The position numbers and the translations under genes are program-made. The notes under the pieces were generated by a model. The model worked only from the letters and a program-made list of their open reading frames with translations. It was not told the DNA's origin and did no database searches. Positions 32,907 through 42,359 of a stretch of DNA of 64,000 nt are shown here, piece by piece (position 1 is the stretch's first letter; every line of letters starts with the position of its first letter). This stretch comes from Streptomyces aculeolatus (GTDB lineage: Bacteria > Actinomycetota > Actinomycetes > Streptomycetales > Streptomycetaceae), in assembly GCF_020400605.1 (NCBI RefSeq), contig NZ_JAINRD010000019.1, forward strand, positions 62,001 through 126,000, given 5' to 3'.

Positions 32907-34409
32907 CTACCTCGCCCTCCGCTCGTCCGCGGACAGCCACCGCGCCAGCTTGCCGCCCCGCCCCACGTCCCGCAGCCGCTGCTCCGTCGCGTCCCGCACC
33001 TTGTCCGTCGTCACCACCAGCAGCTCGTCCCCGCGCCGCAGGATGTCCGTCGGTGTCGGCACGAAGCTGGTCCCGTCCCGCACCACCAGCGTCACCGCCG
33101 CCCCCGGGGGCAGCCGCAGCTCGCCGACCTCCACCCCGTGCATCCGCGACCCCTCCGGTACCGACAGCGACAGCAGGTGCCCCCGCACCCGCTCCAGCGG
33201 CGCCGACTCGATGCCCAGGTCGTACGCACCGTCGGTGTCCCCGAGCCGCAGCCACCGGGCCACCAGCGGCAGCGTCGGCCCCTGCACCATCGTGTAGACG
33301 ATGACGAGCACGAAGACGATGTTGAACACGCGGCCGGAGTCGGGGACGTCGTTCACCATCGGGATCGTCGCCAGGACGATCGGCACCGCGCCGCGCAGCC
33401 CCGCCCACGACATCAGTGCCTGTTCCCGCCACGGGATGCGGAACGGCAGCAGGCTCACGATCACGGACGCCGGCCGCGCCACCATGGTCAGCACCAGTCC
33501 CACGATCACCGCCGGCAGGATGTCGTCGCCCAGCTCGTGCGGCGTGACCAGCAGCCCGAGCAGCACGAACATCCCGATCTGGGCCAGCCAGCCCACCCCG
33601 TCGGCGAAGCCGCGGGTGGCCGACCAGTGCGGCAGCTTGGCGTTCCCCAGGACCATCGCCGCCAGGTAGACCGCCAGGAAGCCGCTGCCGTGCGCCAGGG
33701 CGCCCACGGCGTACGCGACTATGGCGAGGGCCATCACCGCGATCGGGTACAGGCCGGAGGCCGGCAGCGCCACGTGCCGCAGCGCCATGGAGCCCAGCCA
33801 GCCGATCGCCAGCCCGAGCGCCGCCCCGATGGCCAGCTCCAGCAGGATCTCGCCCAGGAGGACGTACCACGACTCGATGTGCCCGGAGGTGGAGAAGGCG
33901 ACGACCAGGATGACCACGGGCGCGTCGTTGAACCCGGACTCGGCCTCCATCACGCCCGTGACCCGCTTGGGCAGCGGCACCCTGCGCAGCACGGAGAACA
34001 CCGCCGCGGCGTCCGTGGAGGAGACGACGGCGCCCATGATGAGCGCCTGCTTCCACTCCAGGCCGACCAGGTAGTGGGCGCCGGTCGCCGTCACGCCGAC
34101 GCTGACCGCGACGCCGGCCGTGGACAGCACGGCCGCCGCGGGCAGCGCGGGTCTGATCTCACTCCACTTCGTGCCGAGGCCGCCCTCGGCGAGGATCAGG
34201 GCGAGGGCCGCGTAGCCGAACACCTGGGTGAGTTCGGCGTCGTCGAAGCCGTAGCCGAACAGGCCGTCCTCGCCGACGAGGACGCCGATGCCCATGTACA
34301 GCAGGAGGCTGGGCAGGCCGCTGCGGGACGCGAGCCGGACCGCCGCGACCGCGACCAGCAGCACCAGGGCGGCGACGAGCGCCAGCTTGTTGAGTTCTTC
34401 GACTGACAG
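32907..34409 (-). CDS. Cation/proton antiporter with RCK-C domain (NhaP2/CvrA type)
   Basis: A 500-residue protein of the CPA superfamily, probably exporting K+ or Na+ in exchange for protons. About 12 helices include the ion-binding stretch VVSSTDAAAVFSVLRR and ESGFNDAPVVI. From about residue 400 a cytoplasmic TrkA-C/RCK-C domain follows (GVEVGELRLPPGAAVTLVVR, ILRRGDELLVVTT). No ATG, GTG or TTG exists in frame at the proper distance. A GTG at 34364 would delete the start of helix 1. The CTG at 34409 has GAGGGAG 4 bases upstream and gives the expected LSVEELNKLALVAAL beginning. I therefore propose a CTG start; the GTG is the fallback. Confidence 0.85.
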   Translation of the reverse strand: MSVEELNKLALVAALVLLVAVAAVRLASRSGLPSLLLYMGIGVLVGEDGLFGYGFDDAELTQVFGYAALALILAEGGLGTKWSEIRPALPAAAVLSTAGVAVSVGVTATGAHYLVGLEWKQALIMGAVVSSTDAAAVFSVLRRVPLPKRVTGVMEAESGFNDAPVVILVVAFSTSGHIESWYVLLGEILLELAIGAALGLAIGWLGSMALRHVALPASGLYPIAVMALAIVAYAVGALAHGSGFLAVYLAAMVLGNAKLPHWSATRGFADGVGWLAQIGMFVLLGLLVTPHELGDDILPAVIVGLVLTMVARPASVIVSLLPFRIPWREQALMSWAGLRGAVPIVLATIPMVNDVPDSGRVFNIVFVLVIVYTMVQGPTLPLVARWLRLGDTDGAYDLGIESAPLERVRGHLLSLSVPEGSRMHGVEVGELRLPPGAAVTLVVRDGTSFVPTPTDILRRGDELLVVTTDKVRDATEQRLRDVGRGGKLARWLSADERRAR

Positions 34410-34566
34410 CTTTCTCCCTCTCGTCTCTTCTACCTTGACGGAGAATTTACCTGGAGTGACCGTCCGCCTGCTGCTTCGGGGGACAGCCCAGGGGCCGTAC
34501 GGAGCCCCTTGACCGGGCGCCTAAGGTTGCTCCAGCAAGTGCTCCGCTGGCTCCAGAAGGACAGGC

Positions 34567-37284
34567 ATGCCCGTCAACGAGAACGGCCGCACGAAAGGCA
34601 AGAGGCGCCGCCTCATCTACGTCGCGATCGGTCTCGCCACCTTGCTGGTGCTGGGCGTCGGCGCCGCCGCGTTCTGGACCGTCAGCACGGTGCGCGACTC
34701 CTTCCCGCAGACGACCGGGTCGCTCAAACTGCCCGGTCTCGCCTCGCCGGTCACGGTCAAGCGGGACGCCCGCGGGGTGCCGACGCTGTACGGGGACACC
34801 GCGGAGGACCTCTTCAAGGCGCAGGGCTTCGTGCACGCGCAGGACCGCTTCTGGGAGATGGACGTCCGCCGCCACATGACGTCGGGCCGGCTGTCGGAGA
34901 TGTTCGGCAAGGAGCAGGTCGAGACCGACGAGTTCCTGCGCACGCTGGGCTGGCGGCAGGTGGCGCAGAAGGAGTACGACGAGAAGCTCTCGGCGGAGAC
35001 CAAGAAGTACCTGCGCGCCTACGCCGACGGGGTCAACGCCTACCTCGCGGACCACGGCGGCTCCAGCCTGTCCGTGGAGTACGCCGCCCTGGGGTTCGTC
35101 AACGACTACGAGCCGGAGAAGTGGACCCCCGTCGACTCCGTCGCCTGGCTGAAGGCGATGGCCTGGGACCTGCGCGCCAACGTCGAGGACGAGATCGACC
35201 GCTCGCTGCTCTCCCAGCGCTTCGACGAGGGCGAGATCGCCGACCTGTACCCGCCGTACCCGTACAAGCGCAACAAGCCCATCGTGGAGGGCGGCTCCGC
35301 CACCACGGACGGCTACGCGCCGCAGAGCGCCGCCGGCGGGGCGCAGGGGGTGCCGGGCGCGCAGAACACGTACAGCGCCGCCTCCGCGGGCCTCAGCAGC
35401 CAGATGGGCTCGCTGGCGAAGACGATGGACGACATCCCCGCCCTCCTCGGCCCCAGCGGCAGCGGCATCGGCTCCAACTCCTGGGTCGTCTCCGGCGACC
35501 TGACGACCACGGAGAAACCGCTGCTCGCCAACGACCCGCACCTGTCCGCGCAGCTGCCCTCCGTCTGGTACCAGATGGGCCTGCAGTGCACCAGGGTCAG
35601 CGACGACTGCCCGTACGAGGTCAGCGGCTTCTCCTTCTCCGGCATGCCGGGCGTCGTCATAGGCCACAACGCCGACATCTCCTGGGGGCTGACCAACCTG
35701 GGCGCGGACGTCGCCGACCTGTATCTGGAGAAGGTCGAGGACGACGGCTACCTGTACGACGGCAAGGCACGCGAGTTCGGCACCCGCGAAGAGCTGATCA
35801 AGGTCGCGGACGGCGAGGACAAACGCATCACCGTACGCACCACGCGCAACGGGCCCGTGATCTCCGACCGCAGCGACGAGCTGGCCGAGGTGGGCAAGGA
35901 AGCCCCCGTGGGCAACTCCGCGCCCGACCGCGGCGACGGCTACGCCGTCTCGCTGCGCTGGACCGCCCTGGAGCCGTCCAGCACCATGGACGCGGTCTTC
36001 GGCATAAACAAGGCCGCGGACTTCGAGGAGTTCCGCAAGGCCGCCCGCGACTTCGCCGTGCCCTCGCAGAACCTCGTCTACGCCGACACCGACGGCAACA
36101 TCGGCTACCAGGCCCCCGGCAAGATCCCGCGGCGCGGCAGCGGCGACGGCAGCCTTCCCGCCCCCGGCTGGGACCCGGCGTACTCCTGGAACGGCTACAT
36201 CCCCTTCGACGCGCTGCCCTGGGAGCTGAACCCCGACCGCGGCTACGTCGTCACCGCCAACCAGGCCGTCGTCGACGAGGACGACTACCCGTATCTTCTG
36301 ACCACCGATCCCGGCTACGGCGCCCGCAGCCAGCGCATCTCCGAGCTCATCGAGGAGAAGATCAAGGACGGCGGGAAGATCTCCCCGGACGACATGCGCA
36401 CCATGCAGCTCGACAACCACAGCGAGATCGCCGAACTCCTCACCCCGCTGCTGCTGAAGATCGAGATCGACGACCCGATGGTGCGCGAGGCCCAGGACCT
36501 GCTGAAGGACTGGGACTACAGCCAGGACACCGACTCCTCGGCGGCCGCGTACTTCAACGCCGTCTGGCGCAACATCCTCAAGCTCACCTTCGGCGACAAG
36601 ATGCCCAAGGAACTGCGCCCAAACGGCGAGTGCCTGAGCGTGCCGCCCGCCAACCCGGCGGCCGACCCGGACGGCCCCGCCACCGTGCGCGAGTGCGGTG
36701 AGCGCGACGCGGACGCCGCCCAGCCCGACGGCGGCGACCGGTGGTTCGAGGTCGTACGGACCATCCTCAAGGACGAGGACAACCGCTGGTGGAAGACCAC
36801 CGGCAGCGACGGCGAGCCCCTCGACGAGAACCGCGACGAGGTGTTCGAGCACGCCATGAACGACGCCCGCTGGGAGCTGACCGCCGAGCTGGGCAAGGAC
36901 ATCGACACCTGGTCCTGGGGTCGCCTGCACCAACTGATGCTGCGCAACCAGACGCTGGGCACCGAGGGGCCGGGCGTCGTGCAGTGGATGCTCAACCGCG
37001 GCCCGTGGAACCTCAGCGGCGGCGAGGCGGCCGTCAACGCCACCGGCTGGAACGCGGCGGGCGGATACGACGTGCTGTGGGTGCCCTCCATGCGGATGGT
37101 GGTGGACCTGGCGGACCTCGACGCCTCCGGCTGGGTCAACCTCTCCGGCGCCTCCGGGCACGCCTACCACCCGAACTACACGGACCAGACGACGGCGTGG
37201 GCGAAGGGCGAGCTGTACGAGTGGCCCTTCTCGGACAAGGCGGTGCAAGAGGCCGCGAAGGACACGATGACGCTGTCGCCGTGA
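34567..37284 (+). CDS. Penicillin acylase family (peptidase S45) protein
   Basis: A 905-residue Ntn-hydrolase precursor. A basic head and one hydrophobic segment (residues 16-38) act as signal or anchor, so the enzyme is outside the membrane. The alpha-chain region has DARGVPTLYGDTAEDLFKAQG and HAQDRFWEMDVRRH. The beta chain would begin at Ser303 in GIGSNSWVVSG, the autocatalytic nucleophile, followed by KPLLANDPHL. Family substrates are acyl-amides, such as beta-lactam side chains or N-acyl homoserine lactones; this one is unknown. The ATG has AGAAGGA 6 bases upstream. Divergent from the antiporter. Confidence 0.92.
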   Translation: MPVNENGRTKGKRRRLIYVAIGLATLLVLGVGAAAFWTVSTVRDSFPQTTGSLKLPGLASPVTVKRDARGVPTLYGDTAEDLFKAQGFVHAQDRFWEMDVRRHMTSGRLSEMFGKEQVETDEFLRTLGWRQVAQKEYDEKLSAETKKYLRAYADGVNAYLADHGGSSLSVEYAALGFVNDYEPEKWTPVDSVAWLKAMAWDLRANVEDEIDRSLLSQRFDEGEIADLYPPYPYKRNKPIVEGGSATTDGYAPQSAAGGAQGVPGAQNTYSAASAGLSSQMGSLAKTMDDIPALLGPSGSGIGSNSWVVSGDLTTTEKPLLANDPHLSAQLPSVWYQMGLQCTRVSDDCPYEVSGFSFSGMPGVVIGHNADISWGLTNLGADVADLYLEKVEDDGYLYDGKAREFGTREELIKVADGEDKRITVRTTRNGPVISDRSDELAEVGKEAPVGNSAPDRGDGYAVSLRWTALEPSSTMDAVFGINKAADFEEFRKAARDFAVPSQNLVYADTDGNIGYQAPGKIPRRGSGDGSLPAPGWDPAYSWNGYIPFDALPWELNPDRGYVVTANQAVVDEDDYPYLLTTDPGYGARSQRISELIEEKIKDGGKISPDDMRTMQLDNHSEIAELLTPLLLKIEIDDPMVREAQDLLKDWDYSQDTDSSAAAYFNAVWRNILKLTFGDKMPKELRPNGECLSVPPANPAADPDGPATVRECGERDADAAQPDGGDRWFEVVRTILKDEDNRWWKTTGSDGEPLDENRDEVFEHAMNDARWELTAELGKDIDTWSWGRLHQLMLRNQTLGTEGPGVVQWMLNRGPWNLSGGEAAVNATGWNAAGGYDVLWVPSMRMVVDLADLDASGWVNLSGASGHAYHPNYTDQTTAWAKGELYEWPFSDKAVQEAAKDTMTLSP

Positions 37285-37310
37285 GGTGTACGGGCCCGGC
37301 GGCGGGGCGG

Positions 37311-38024
37311 CTACGGCCGCGGGAAGCGGTGCACCGCGGAGGGCGTGACGGCGGCGGTCACGGGGCGGTCGTGGGGCTCGGCGGGCACGTGGTCGAGCAC
37401 TTCGCCGTCGTAGAGCAGCACGACGAGCGCGGGCCCGCCACCGGCCGGAACGCCATCGGACGGAACGCCGCCGGACGGCGCGCTGCCGGACCGAACACCA
37501 CCGGCCGGGCCGCCATCGGCCGGGCCGCCATCGGCCGGGCCGCCATCGGCGGGAGCGCCCTCCCCCGCCAGCCGTGCCAGCACCCGGTCGTACGACCCGC
37601 CGCCCCGCCCCAGCCGCAGCCCCCGGCCGTCGACCGCCAGCCCCGGCAGCAGCACCGCCTCCGCCGCCCGCACCGCCGCCGGCCCCAGCCGCGGCCCGGC
37701 TGGCTCCAGCAGCCCGCGCCCGGCGGGCCGCAGCGCGTCCGGACCGCCGTACTCCGCCCAGTCCAGGTCGCCGTCCGCCAGCAGCACCGGCAGCAGCACC
37801 GCCGTGCCGCGCGCCCGCAGCGTCTCCAGCAGCTCGCGCGTGCCCGGTTCGCGCCCCACCGACACGTACGCCGCCACCGTCCGCGCCTGCGCCAGCTCCG
37901 GCAGCTCCAGCGCGCGCCGGGCCAGCAGCCGCCCCGCCGACGCGGCCTCCTCCGGCGGCACGGCGGCCCTCGCCGCGAGTAGGGTGCGGCGCAACGCCGC
38001 CTTTCTGGCCTGGTCGCTGCCCAC
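37311..38024 (-). CDS. 5-formyltetrahydrofolate cyclo-ligase
   Basis: A 237-residue enzyme converting 5-formyl-THF to 5,10-methenyl-THF with ATP. It shows KAALRRTLLAARA at the start, VGREPGTRELLETLRARG, and the ATP-binding signature GLRLGRGGGSYDRVLARL. Between this signature and the last strand (VVLLYDGEVLDHVPAEPHD) sits an extra Gly/Pro/Ala loop of some 35 residues encoded partly by a 15-bp tandem repeat, which makes it longer than usual. The GTG at 38024 is the likely start. Divergent from galU with a gap of 30 bp. Confidence 0.9.
   Translation of the reverse strand: MGSDQARKAALRRTLLAARAAVPPEEAASAGRLLARRALELPELAQARTVAAYVSVGREPGTRELLETLRARGTAVLLPVLLADGDLDWAEYGGPDALRPAGRGLLEPAGPRLGPAAVRAAEAVLLPGLAVDGRGLRLGRGGGSYDRVLARLAGEGAPADGGPADGGPADGGPAGGVRSGSAPSGGVPSDGVPAGGGPALVVLLYDGEVLDHVPAEPHDRPVTAAVTPSAVHRFPRP
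37503..37547. repeat. 15-bp tandem repeat, three perfect copies
   Basis: The unit GGCCGGGCCGCCATC occurs three times head to tail inside the cyclo-ligase gene, with degenerate copies on both sides. Read on the minus strand it encodes repeated Pro-Ala-Asp-Gly-Gly. It probably forms a surface loop and may vary in copy number. Confidence 0.85.
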
Positions 38025-38054
38025 TTGTCCGTACCTACCCTTATGGTGCTGAAC

Positions 38055-38963
38055 ATGGATTCTTCGCGTACTCGGATCACCAAGGCTGTCATCCCGGCCG
38101 CCGGCCTCGGCACCCGCTTCCTGCCGGCGACCAAGGCGACGCCGAAAGAGATGCTGCCCGTCGTCGACAAGCCCGCGATCCAGTACGTCGTCGAGGAGGC
38201 CGTCTCGGCCGGACTCACCGACGTCCTCATGATCACCGGGCGGAACAAGCGCCCGCTCGAGGACCACTTCGACCGCAACCACGAGCTGGAAGAGGCGCTG
38301 CGCAAGAAGGGCGACGAGGCCCGCCTGGCCAAGGTCGCCGAGTCCAACGACCTGGCGAACATCCACTACGTCCGACAGGGCGACCCCCGCGGCCTCGGCC
38401 ACGCGGTGCTGTGCGCCGCCGAACACGTCGGCGACCAGCCGTTCGCCGTCCTCCTCGGCGACGACCTCATCGACCCGCGCGACCCGCTGCTGGCCCGCAT
38501 GGTGCGCGCGCAGGCCGACCACGGGGGCAGCGTCATCGCGCTGATGGAGGTCGACCCGGAGCAGATCCACCTCTACGGCTGCGCGGCCGTGGAGACCACC
38601 GCGGACAGCGACGTGGTGCGCGTCACGAACCTCGTGGAGAAGCCCGCCACCGCCGACGCCCCCAGCAACTACGCGGTCATCGGCCGCTACGTCCTCGATC
38701 CCGCGGTCTTCGACGTGCTGCGCACGACGGAGCCCGGCCGGGGGAACGAGATCCAGCTCACCGACGCGCTGCAGCGGCTCGCGACGGACGAGGCGCTCGA
38801 CAGCCCGGTGTACGGCGTGGTGTTCAAGGGCCGGCGGTACGACACGGGCGACCGCGGCGACTACCTCCGGGCGATCGTGCGCCTCGCATGCGAGCGCGAG
38901 GACCTCGGCGCCGACATGCGGGCGTGGCTGCGGAAGTACGTCGCCGAGGAGATGGCGGATTGA
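38055..38963 (+). CDS. galU: UTP-glucose-1-phosphate uridylyltransferase
   Basis: A 302-residue nucleotidyltransferase making UDP-glucose. The N-terminal signature AVIPAAGLGTRFLPATKATP is intact, followed by KEMLPVVDKPAIQYVVEEA and the sugar-binding part (VVFKGRRYDTGDRGDYL). I use the ATG at 38055, which gives a 10-residue lead before the signature as in other actinomycetes; an ATG four codons earlier is possible. Neither has a Shine-Dalgarno, so the transcript may be leaderless. The stop overlaps the next gene's TTG start (TTGA). Confidence 0.94.
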   Translation: MDSSRTRITKAVIPAAGLGTRFLPATKATPKEMLPVVDKPAIQYVVEEAVSAGLTDVLMITGRNKRPLEDHFDRNHELEEALRKKGDEARLAKVAESNDLANIHYVRQGDPRGLGHAVLCAAEHVGDQPFAVLLGDDLIDPRDPLLARMVRAQADHGGSVIALMEVDPEQIHLYGCAAVETTADSDVVRVTNLVEKPATADAPSNYAVIGRYVLDPAVFDVLRTTEPGRGNEIQLTDALQRLATDEALDSPVYGVVFKGRRYDTGDRGDYLRAIVRLACEREDLGADMRAWLRKYVAEEMAD

Positions 38964-40423
38964 GCGAGGCCGTGAAGGGGGCGACGGACGCGGGGGAGCA
39001 GGTCCCCGAGACGGCGGCGCAGGAGCCGGGCGCCGCGGCGCGGGAGGCCGGGCCGGGGCCCGGGTCCTCCGGAGTGTGGTCGGTCGAGGAGCACCTCGAC
39101 GACATACTGCGGCAGATCCGGCCGCTGGAGCCGCTGGAGATGCAGCTGCTCGACGCCCAGGGCTGCGTCCTCGTCGAGGACGTGACCGCCGCCGTCGCGC
39201 TGCCCCCGTTCGACAACAGCTCCATGGACGGGTACGCGGTGCGTACCGTCGACGTCGAGCGGGCGAGCGACGAGTTCCCCGCCGTCCTGCGCGTCATCGG
39301 CGACGTACCGGCGGGCGGCGCGGGCGAGTTGCCGCACGTCGGCGCCGGCGAGGCCGCGCGCATCATGACCGGCGCCCCGCTGCCGCCGGGCACCCAGGCG
39401 GTCGTCCCGGTGGAGTGGACCGACGGCGGCACGGGCCGCGGCCGGGTCGACGCCATGCGCCCGCACAGCGAGTCGCCGGCGGGCGCCGGCGGCGAGGTGC
39501 GGATCTACGCGCCCGCAGGGGCCGGCCGGCACGTGCGCAGCCGCGGCAGCGACGTCCTCGCCGGCGACCTGGTGCTGCGCGCCGGCACGCTGCTCGGGCC
39601 CGCCCAGATCGGGCTGCTCGCCGCCATCGGCCGCGGCACGGTGCGGGTCCGCCCGCGGCCGCGGGTCGTCGTGCTGTCCACCGGCAGCGAGTTGGTGCCC
39701 CCGGGCGAGCAGCTCGCCCCGGGACGTATCCACGACTCCAACAGCTATGCGCTGACCGCCGCCGCCCGCGACGCGGGCGCCATCGCGTACCGCGTGGGCG
39801 CCGTCGCCGACGACGCCGAGACCCTGCGCGCCACCGTCGAGGACCAGCTGATCCGCGCGGACGCCCTGGTCACCAGCGGCGGCGTCAGCGTCGGGGCGTA
39901 CGACGTGGTGAAGGAGGCGCTCTCCGAGCTGGACGGCGAGGCGGGCGGCGGCGTGGAGTTCCGGCGGCTGGCCATGCAGCCGGGCAAGCCGCAGGGCTTC
40001 GGCCGCATCGGCGCCGACCGCACCCCGCTGTTCGCGCTCCCGGGCAACCCGGTCAGCGCGTACATCTCCTTCGAGATGTTCGTCCGGCCCGTGATCCGCA
40101 GGCTGCTGGGCGTGGAGCCGGTGCACCGCCCGGTGGTACGGGCCCGGCTGGCCGGCGACGGGCCGCTGACCTCGCCGGCGGGGCGACGGCAGTTCCTCCG
40201 CGGCTGGTACGAGCACGGCCGGGCCGACGGCGGCGCGGCGGGCCCCTCGGACGGCCCCGCGGACGACGGCACGGGACCCGCCGCCGGGGAGGTCGCCCCC
40301 GTCGGCGGCGCCGGATCGCACCTCATCGCGGCGCTGGCGCGGGCGAACGCGCTCGTCGTCGTACCGGAGGAGACCACGGAGGTGGCGCCGGGGTCGCTTG
40401 TCGACGTCGTACTCCTGGACTGA
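38960..40423 (+). CDS. moeA: MoeA/gephyrin-like protein, probable Glp
   Basis: A 487-residue protein. The TTG start overlaps the galU stop and follows GAGGAGAT. After a disordered head of about 40 residues comes the MoeA fold: PFDNSSMDGYAVRT, MTGAPLPPGTQAVVPVEW, VVVLSTGSELVPPGE, DSNSYALTAAARDAGA, VTSGGVSVGAYDVV and FALPGNPVSAYISFE. MoeA inserts molybdate into molybdopterin. In corynebacteria, however, the homologue in this position (galU neighbour, upstream of a GNAT and a SepX-like gene) is Glp, a gephyrin-like cell-division protein that binds FtsZ. The synteny here is the same, with moaC and mog inserted. A 25-residue Gly/Asp/Pro loop lies near the C-terminus. Confidence 0.9.
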   Translation: MSEAVKGATDAGEQVPETAAQEPGAAAREAGPGPGSSGVWSVEEHLDDILRQIRPLEPLEMQLLDAQGCVLVEDVTAAVALPPFDNSSMDGYAVRTVDVERASDEFPAVLRVIGDVPAGGAGELPHVGAGEAARIMTGAPLPPGTQAVVPVEWTDGGTGRGRVDAMRPHSESPAGAGGEVRIYAPAGAGRHVRSRGSDVLAGDLVLRAGTLLGPAQIGLLAAIGRGTVRVRPRPRVVVLSTGSELVPPGEQLAPGRIHDSNSYALTAAARDAGAIAYRVGAVADDAETLRATVEDQLIRADALVTSGGVSVGAYDVVKEALSELDGEAGGGVEFRRLAMQPGKPQGFGRIGADRTPLFALPGNPVSAYISFEMFVRPVIRRLLGVEPVHRPVVRARLAGDGPLTSPAGRRQFLRGWYEHGRADGGAAGPSDGPADDGTGPAAGEVAPVGGAGSHLIAALARANALVVVPEETTEVAPGSLVDVVLLD

Positions 40424-40534
40424 GAGGCGGCAGGGCGCGGAGCGCACGCCGGGGCGGGAAACGCGCGGAGCCGAACGGCAGGCCGTGGAGGTACGGTGGC
40501 TCCGCGCGAATTCACCCCGGGAGCTCCTGACGCC

Positions 40535-41026
40535 ATGAGCCAGCCAAGCCGCCTGACCCACCTCGACGACACGGGCGCCGCCCGCATGGTCGACGTCTCC
40601 GCCAAGGACGTCACGGCCCGCACCGCCCGTGCGAGCGGGCGCGTCCTCGTCTCGCCGCGCGTCGTCGAACTGCTCCGCGGCACCGCGCCGGGCGAGACGC
40701 TGCCCAAGGGCGACGCCCTGGCCACCGCCCGCCTCGCCGGCATCATGGGCGCCAAACGCACCCCCGACCTGATCCCCCTGTGCCACCCGCTCGCGCTCTC
40801 CGGCGTCACCGTCGACCTCGGGGTCGCCGACGACGCGGTGGAGATCGCGGCGACCGTACGCACCACGGACCGCACGGGCGTGGAGATGGAGGCGCTGACC
40901 GCGGTGTCGGTGGCGGCGCTCACGGTCGTCGACATGGTCAAGGCCGTCGACAAGGCGGCCGTCATCACGGACGTGCGGGTCGAGGAGAAGACCGGCGGCA
41001 AGTCCGGCGACTGGAGCCGGCCGTGA
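40535..41026 (+). CDS. moaC: Cyclic pyranopterin monophosphate synthase
   Basis: A 163-residue enzyme that acts after MoaA to form cyclic pyranopterin monophosphate, the second step of molybdenum cofactor synthesis. Clear motifs are HLDDTGAARMVDVSAK, the active-site stretch KRTPDLIPLCHPL and DMVKAVDKAAVI. Full length. The ATG at 40535 follows GGGAG. The stop overlaps the mog start (GTGA), so the two are translated together. Confidence 0.95.
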   Translation: MSQPSRLTHLDDTGAARMVDVSAKDVTARTARASGRVLVSPRVVELLRGTAPGETLPKGDALATARLAGIMGAKRTPDLIPLCHPLALSGVTVDLGVADDAVEIAATVRTTDRTGVEMEALTAVSVAALTVVDMVKAVDKAAVITDVRVEEKTGGKSGDWSRP

Positions 41027-41622
41027 GGGCCCTGGCGGTCACGGTGTCCAACCGGGCGGCGGCGGGGGTTTACGCGGACACGGGCGGCCCGCTGCTCGTC
41101 GCGGGCCTGACGGAGATGGGCTTCGCCGCGGAAGGACCGCGGGTGGTGCCGGACGGCGAGGCGGTGGAGGCGGTGCTGCGCGAGGCGGTCGCCGAGGGCT
41201 ACGACGTGGTGCTGACCACGGGCGGCACGGGCGTGTCGCCGACCGACCGCACCCCGGAGATGACCGCCAGGGTGCTGGAGCGCCAACTGCCGGGCGTACC
41301 GGAGGCGATCAGGGCGTACGGGTACGCGAAGGTGCCCACCGCCGCGCTCTCCCGCGGCCTGGCGGGGGTCGCGGACCGCACGGTCATCGTGAACCTCCCG
41401 GGCTCGTCCGGCGGCGTACGCGACGGGCTCGCGGTGCTGGCGCGGCTGCTGCCGCACGCGGTCGACCAGGTGCACGGCGGCGACCACGCGCGCACCGACG
41501 CGGGCGTGCAGGCGGGCGACGCGGCGGACCACCACCCGCGGGCGGGCGACGCGGCGGCCGACGGCCCGCAGTCGGGGCACGCGGCGGACGACCGCCCCAG
41601 ACATCCCGGCGGTGCCCACTGA
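41023..41622 (+). CDS. mog: Molybdopterin adenylyltransferase (MogA/MoaB)
   Basis: A 199-residue protein. It activates molybdopterin by adenylylation before metal insertion by MoeA. The signature TTGGTGVSPTDRTPE and the later NLPGSSGGVRDGL are intact. The last 45 residues are an unusual His/Asp/Ala tail (GGDHARTD, AADHHPRAGD, HAADDRPRH) with DNA-level repetition of GCGGGCGACGCGGCG; it could bind metal but may simply be disordered. GTGA overlap with moaC. The stop overlaps a possible CTG start of the next gene. Confidence 0.92.
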   Translation: MRALAVTVSNRAAAGVYADTGGPLLVAGLTEMGFAAEGPRVVPDGEAVEAVLREAVAEGYDVVLTTGGTGVSPTDRTPEMTARVLERQLPGVPEAIRAYGYAKVPTAALSRGLAGVADRTVIVNLPGSSGGVRDGLAVLARLLPHAVDQVHGGDHARTDAGVQAGDAADHHPRAGDAAADGPQSGHAADDRPRHPGGAH

Positions 41623-41639
41623 GCGCGTCCTGGCCCGCG

Positions 41640-42236
41640 GTGCTGGCGGAGGGACCCGTGACCCTCCGCCCCATCCGCGTGCGCGACCAGCGCGCCTGGC
41701 GGGAGATCAACCAGCGCAACCGCGACTGGCTGCGCCCCTGGGAGGCCACCGTCCCGCCCCCGCCCCCCGGCACCCCGCACACCCGCCGCCCCACGTTCCG
41801 GCAGATGGTCCGGCACCTGCGCAGCGAGGCGAGCGCGGGCCGGATGCTGCCCTTCGTCATCGAATACGAGGGCAAGCTGTGCGGGCAGTTGACGGTGGCG
41901 GGTATCACGTGGGGCTCGATGCGTTCCGGGCACGTCGGTTACTGGATCGACCGGGATTACGCGGGCCGCGGCGTGATGCCGACGTCGGTGGCGCTCGCCG
42001 TGGACCACTGTTTCCGTACGGTGGGGCTGCACCGCATCGAGGTCTGCATCCGCCCGGAGAACATGCCGAGCCGCCGTGTGGTGGAAAAACTGGGCTTTCG
42101 TGAAGAAGGTGTGCGTCCGCGCTACCTGCACATCGACGGGGCCTGGCGCGACCACCTGGTGTTCGTGCTCACCGCCGAGGAAGTGCCGGAGGGGCTCGTC
42201 AACAGGTGGCGGGGGCTGCGCCACTCGGAGAAATAA
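41640..42236 (+). CDS. GNAT acetyltransferase, RimJ/RimL type
   Basis: A 198-residue protein from the GTG at 41640. The acetyl-CoA site includes VGYWIDRDYAGRGVMPTSVA, and the C-terminal part IEVCIRPENMPSRRVVEKLGF is typical of enzymes that acetylate protein N-termini. A better start may be a CTG at 41619, which overlaps the mog stop by 4 bp (CTGA) and adds the frame LSASWPA before VLAEGPVTLRPI. In corynebacteria a rimJ-like gene lies between glp and its membrane receptor gene, as here. Confidence 0.88.
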   Translation: MLAEGPVTLRPIRVRDQRAWREINQRNRDWLRPWEATVPPPPPGTPHTRRPTFRQMVRHLRSEASAGRMLPFVIEYEGKLCGQLTVAGITWGSMRSGHVGYWIDRDYAGRGVMPTSVALAVDHCFRTVGLHRIEVCIRPENMPSRRVVEKLGFREEGVRPRYLHIDGAWRDHLVFVLTAEEVPEGLVNRWRGLRHSEK

Positions 42237-42359
42237 AACAAAGATTCGATAGTGCTGCCGTAAAAAGTCAGAAGAAAAGGTCGAGATATCAGCCAGATGG
42301 TGCGACACACCGAGCCAATTGGCCCATGCGCTGACGCCGCGGCCTCTACCGTGTAAGGC

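Noticed and set aside
34447..37248. 933-codon open frame on the minus strand
   Set aside because: It lies wholly antisense to the penicillin-acylase gene, whose catalytic motifs are intact. The frame is open only because of high third-position GC on the other strand. Its composition (Gly/Val/Arg/Leu) fits no family.
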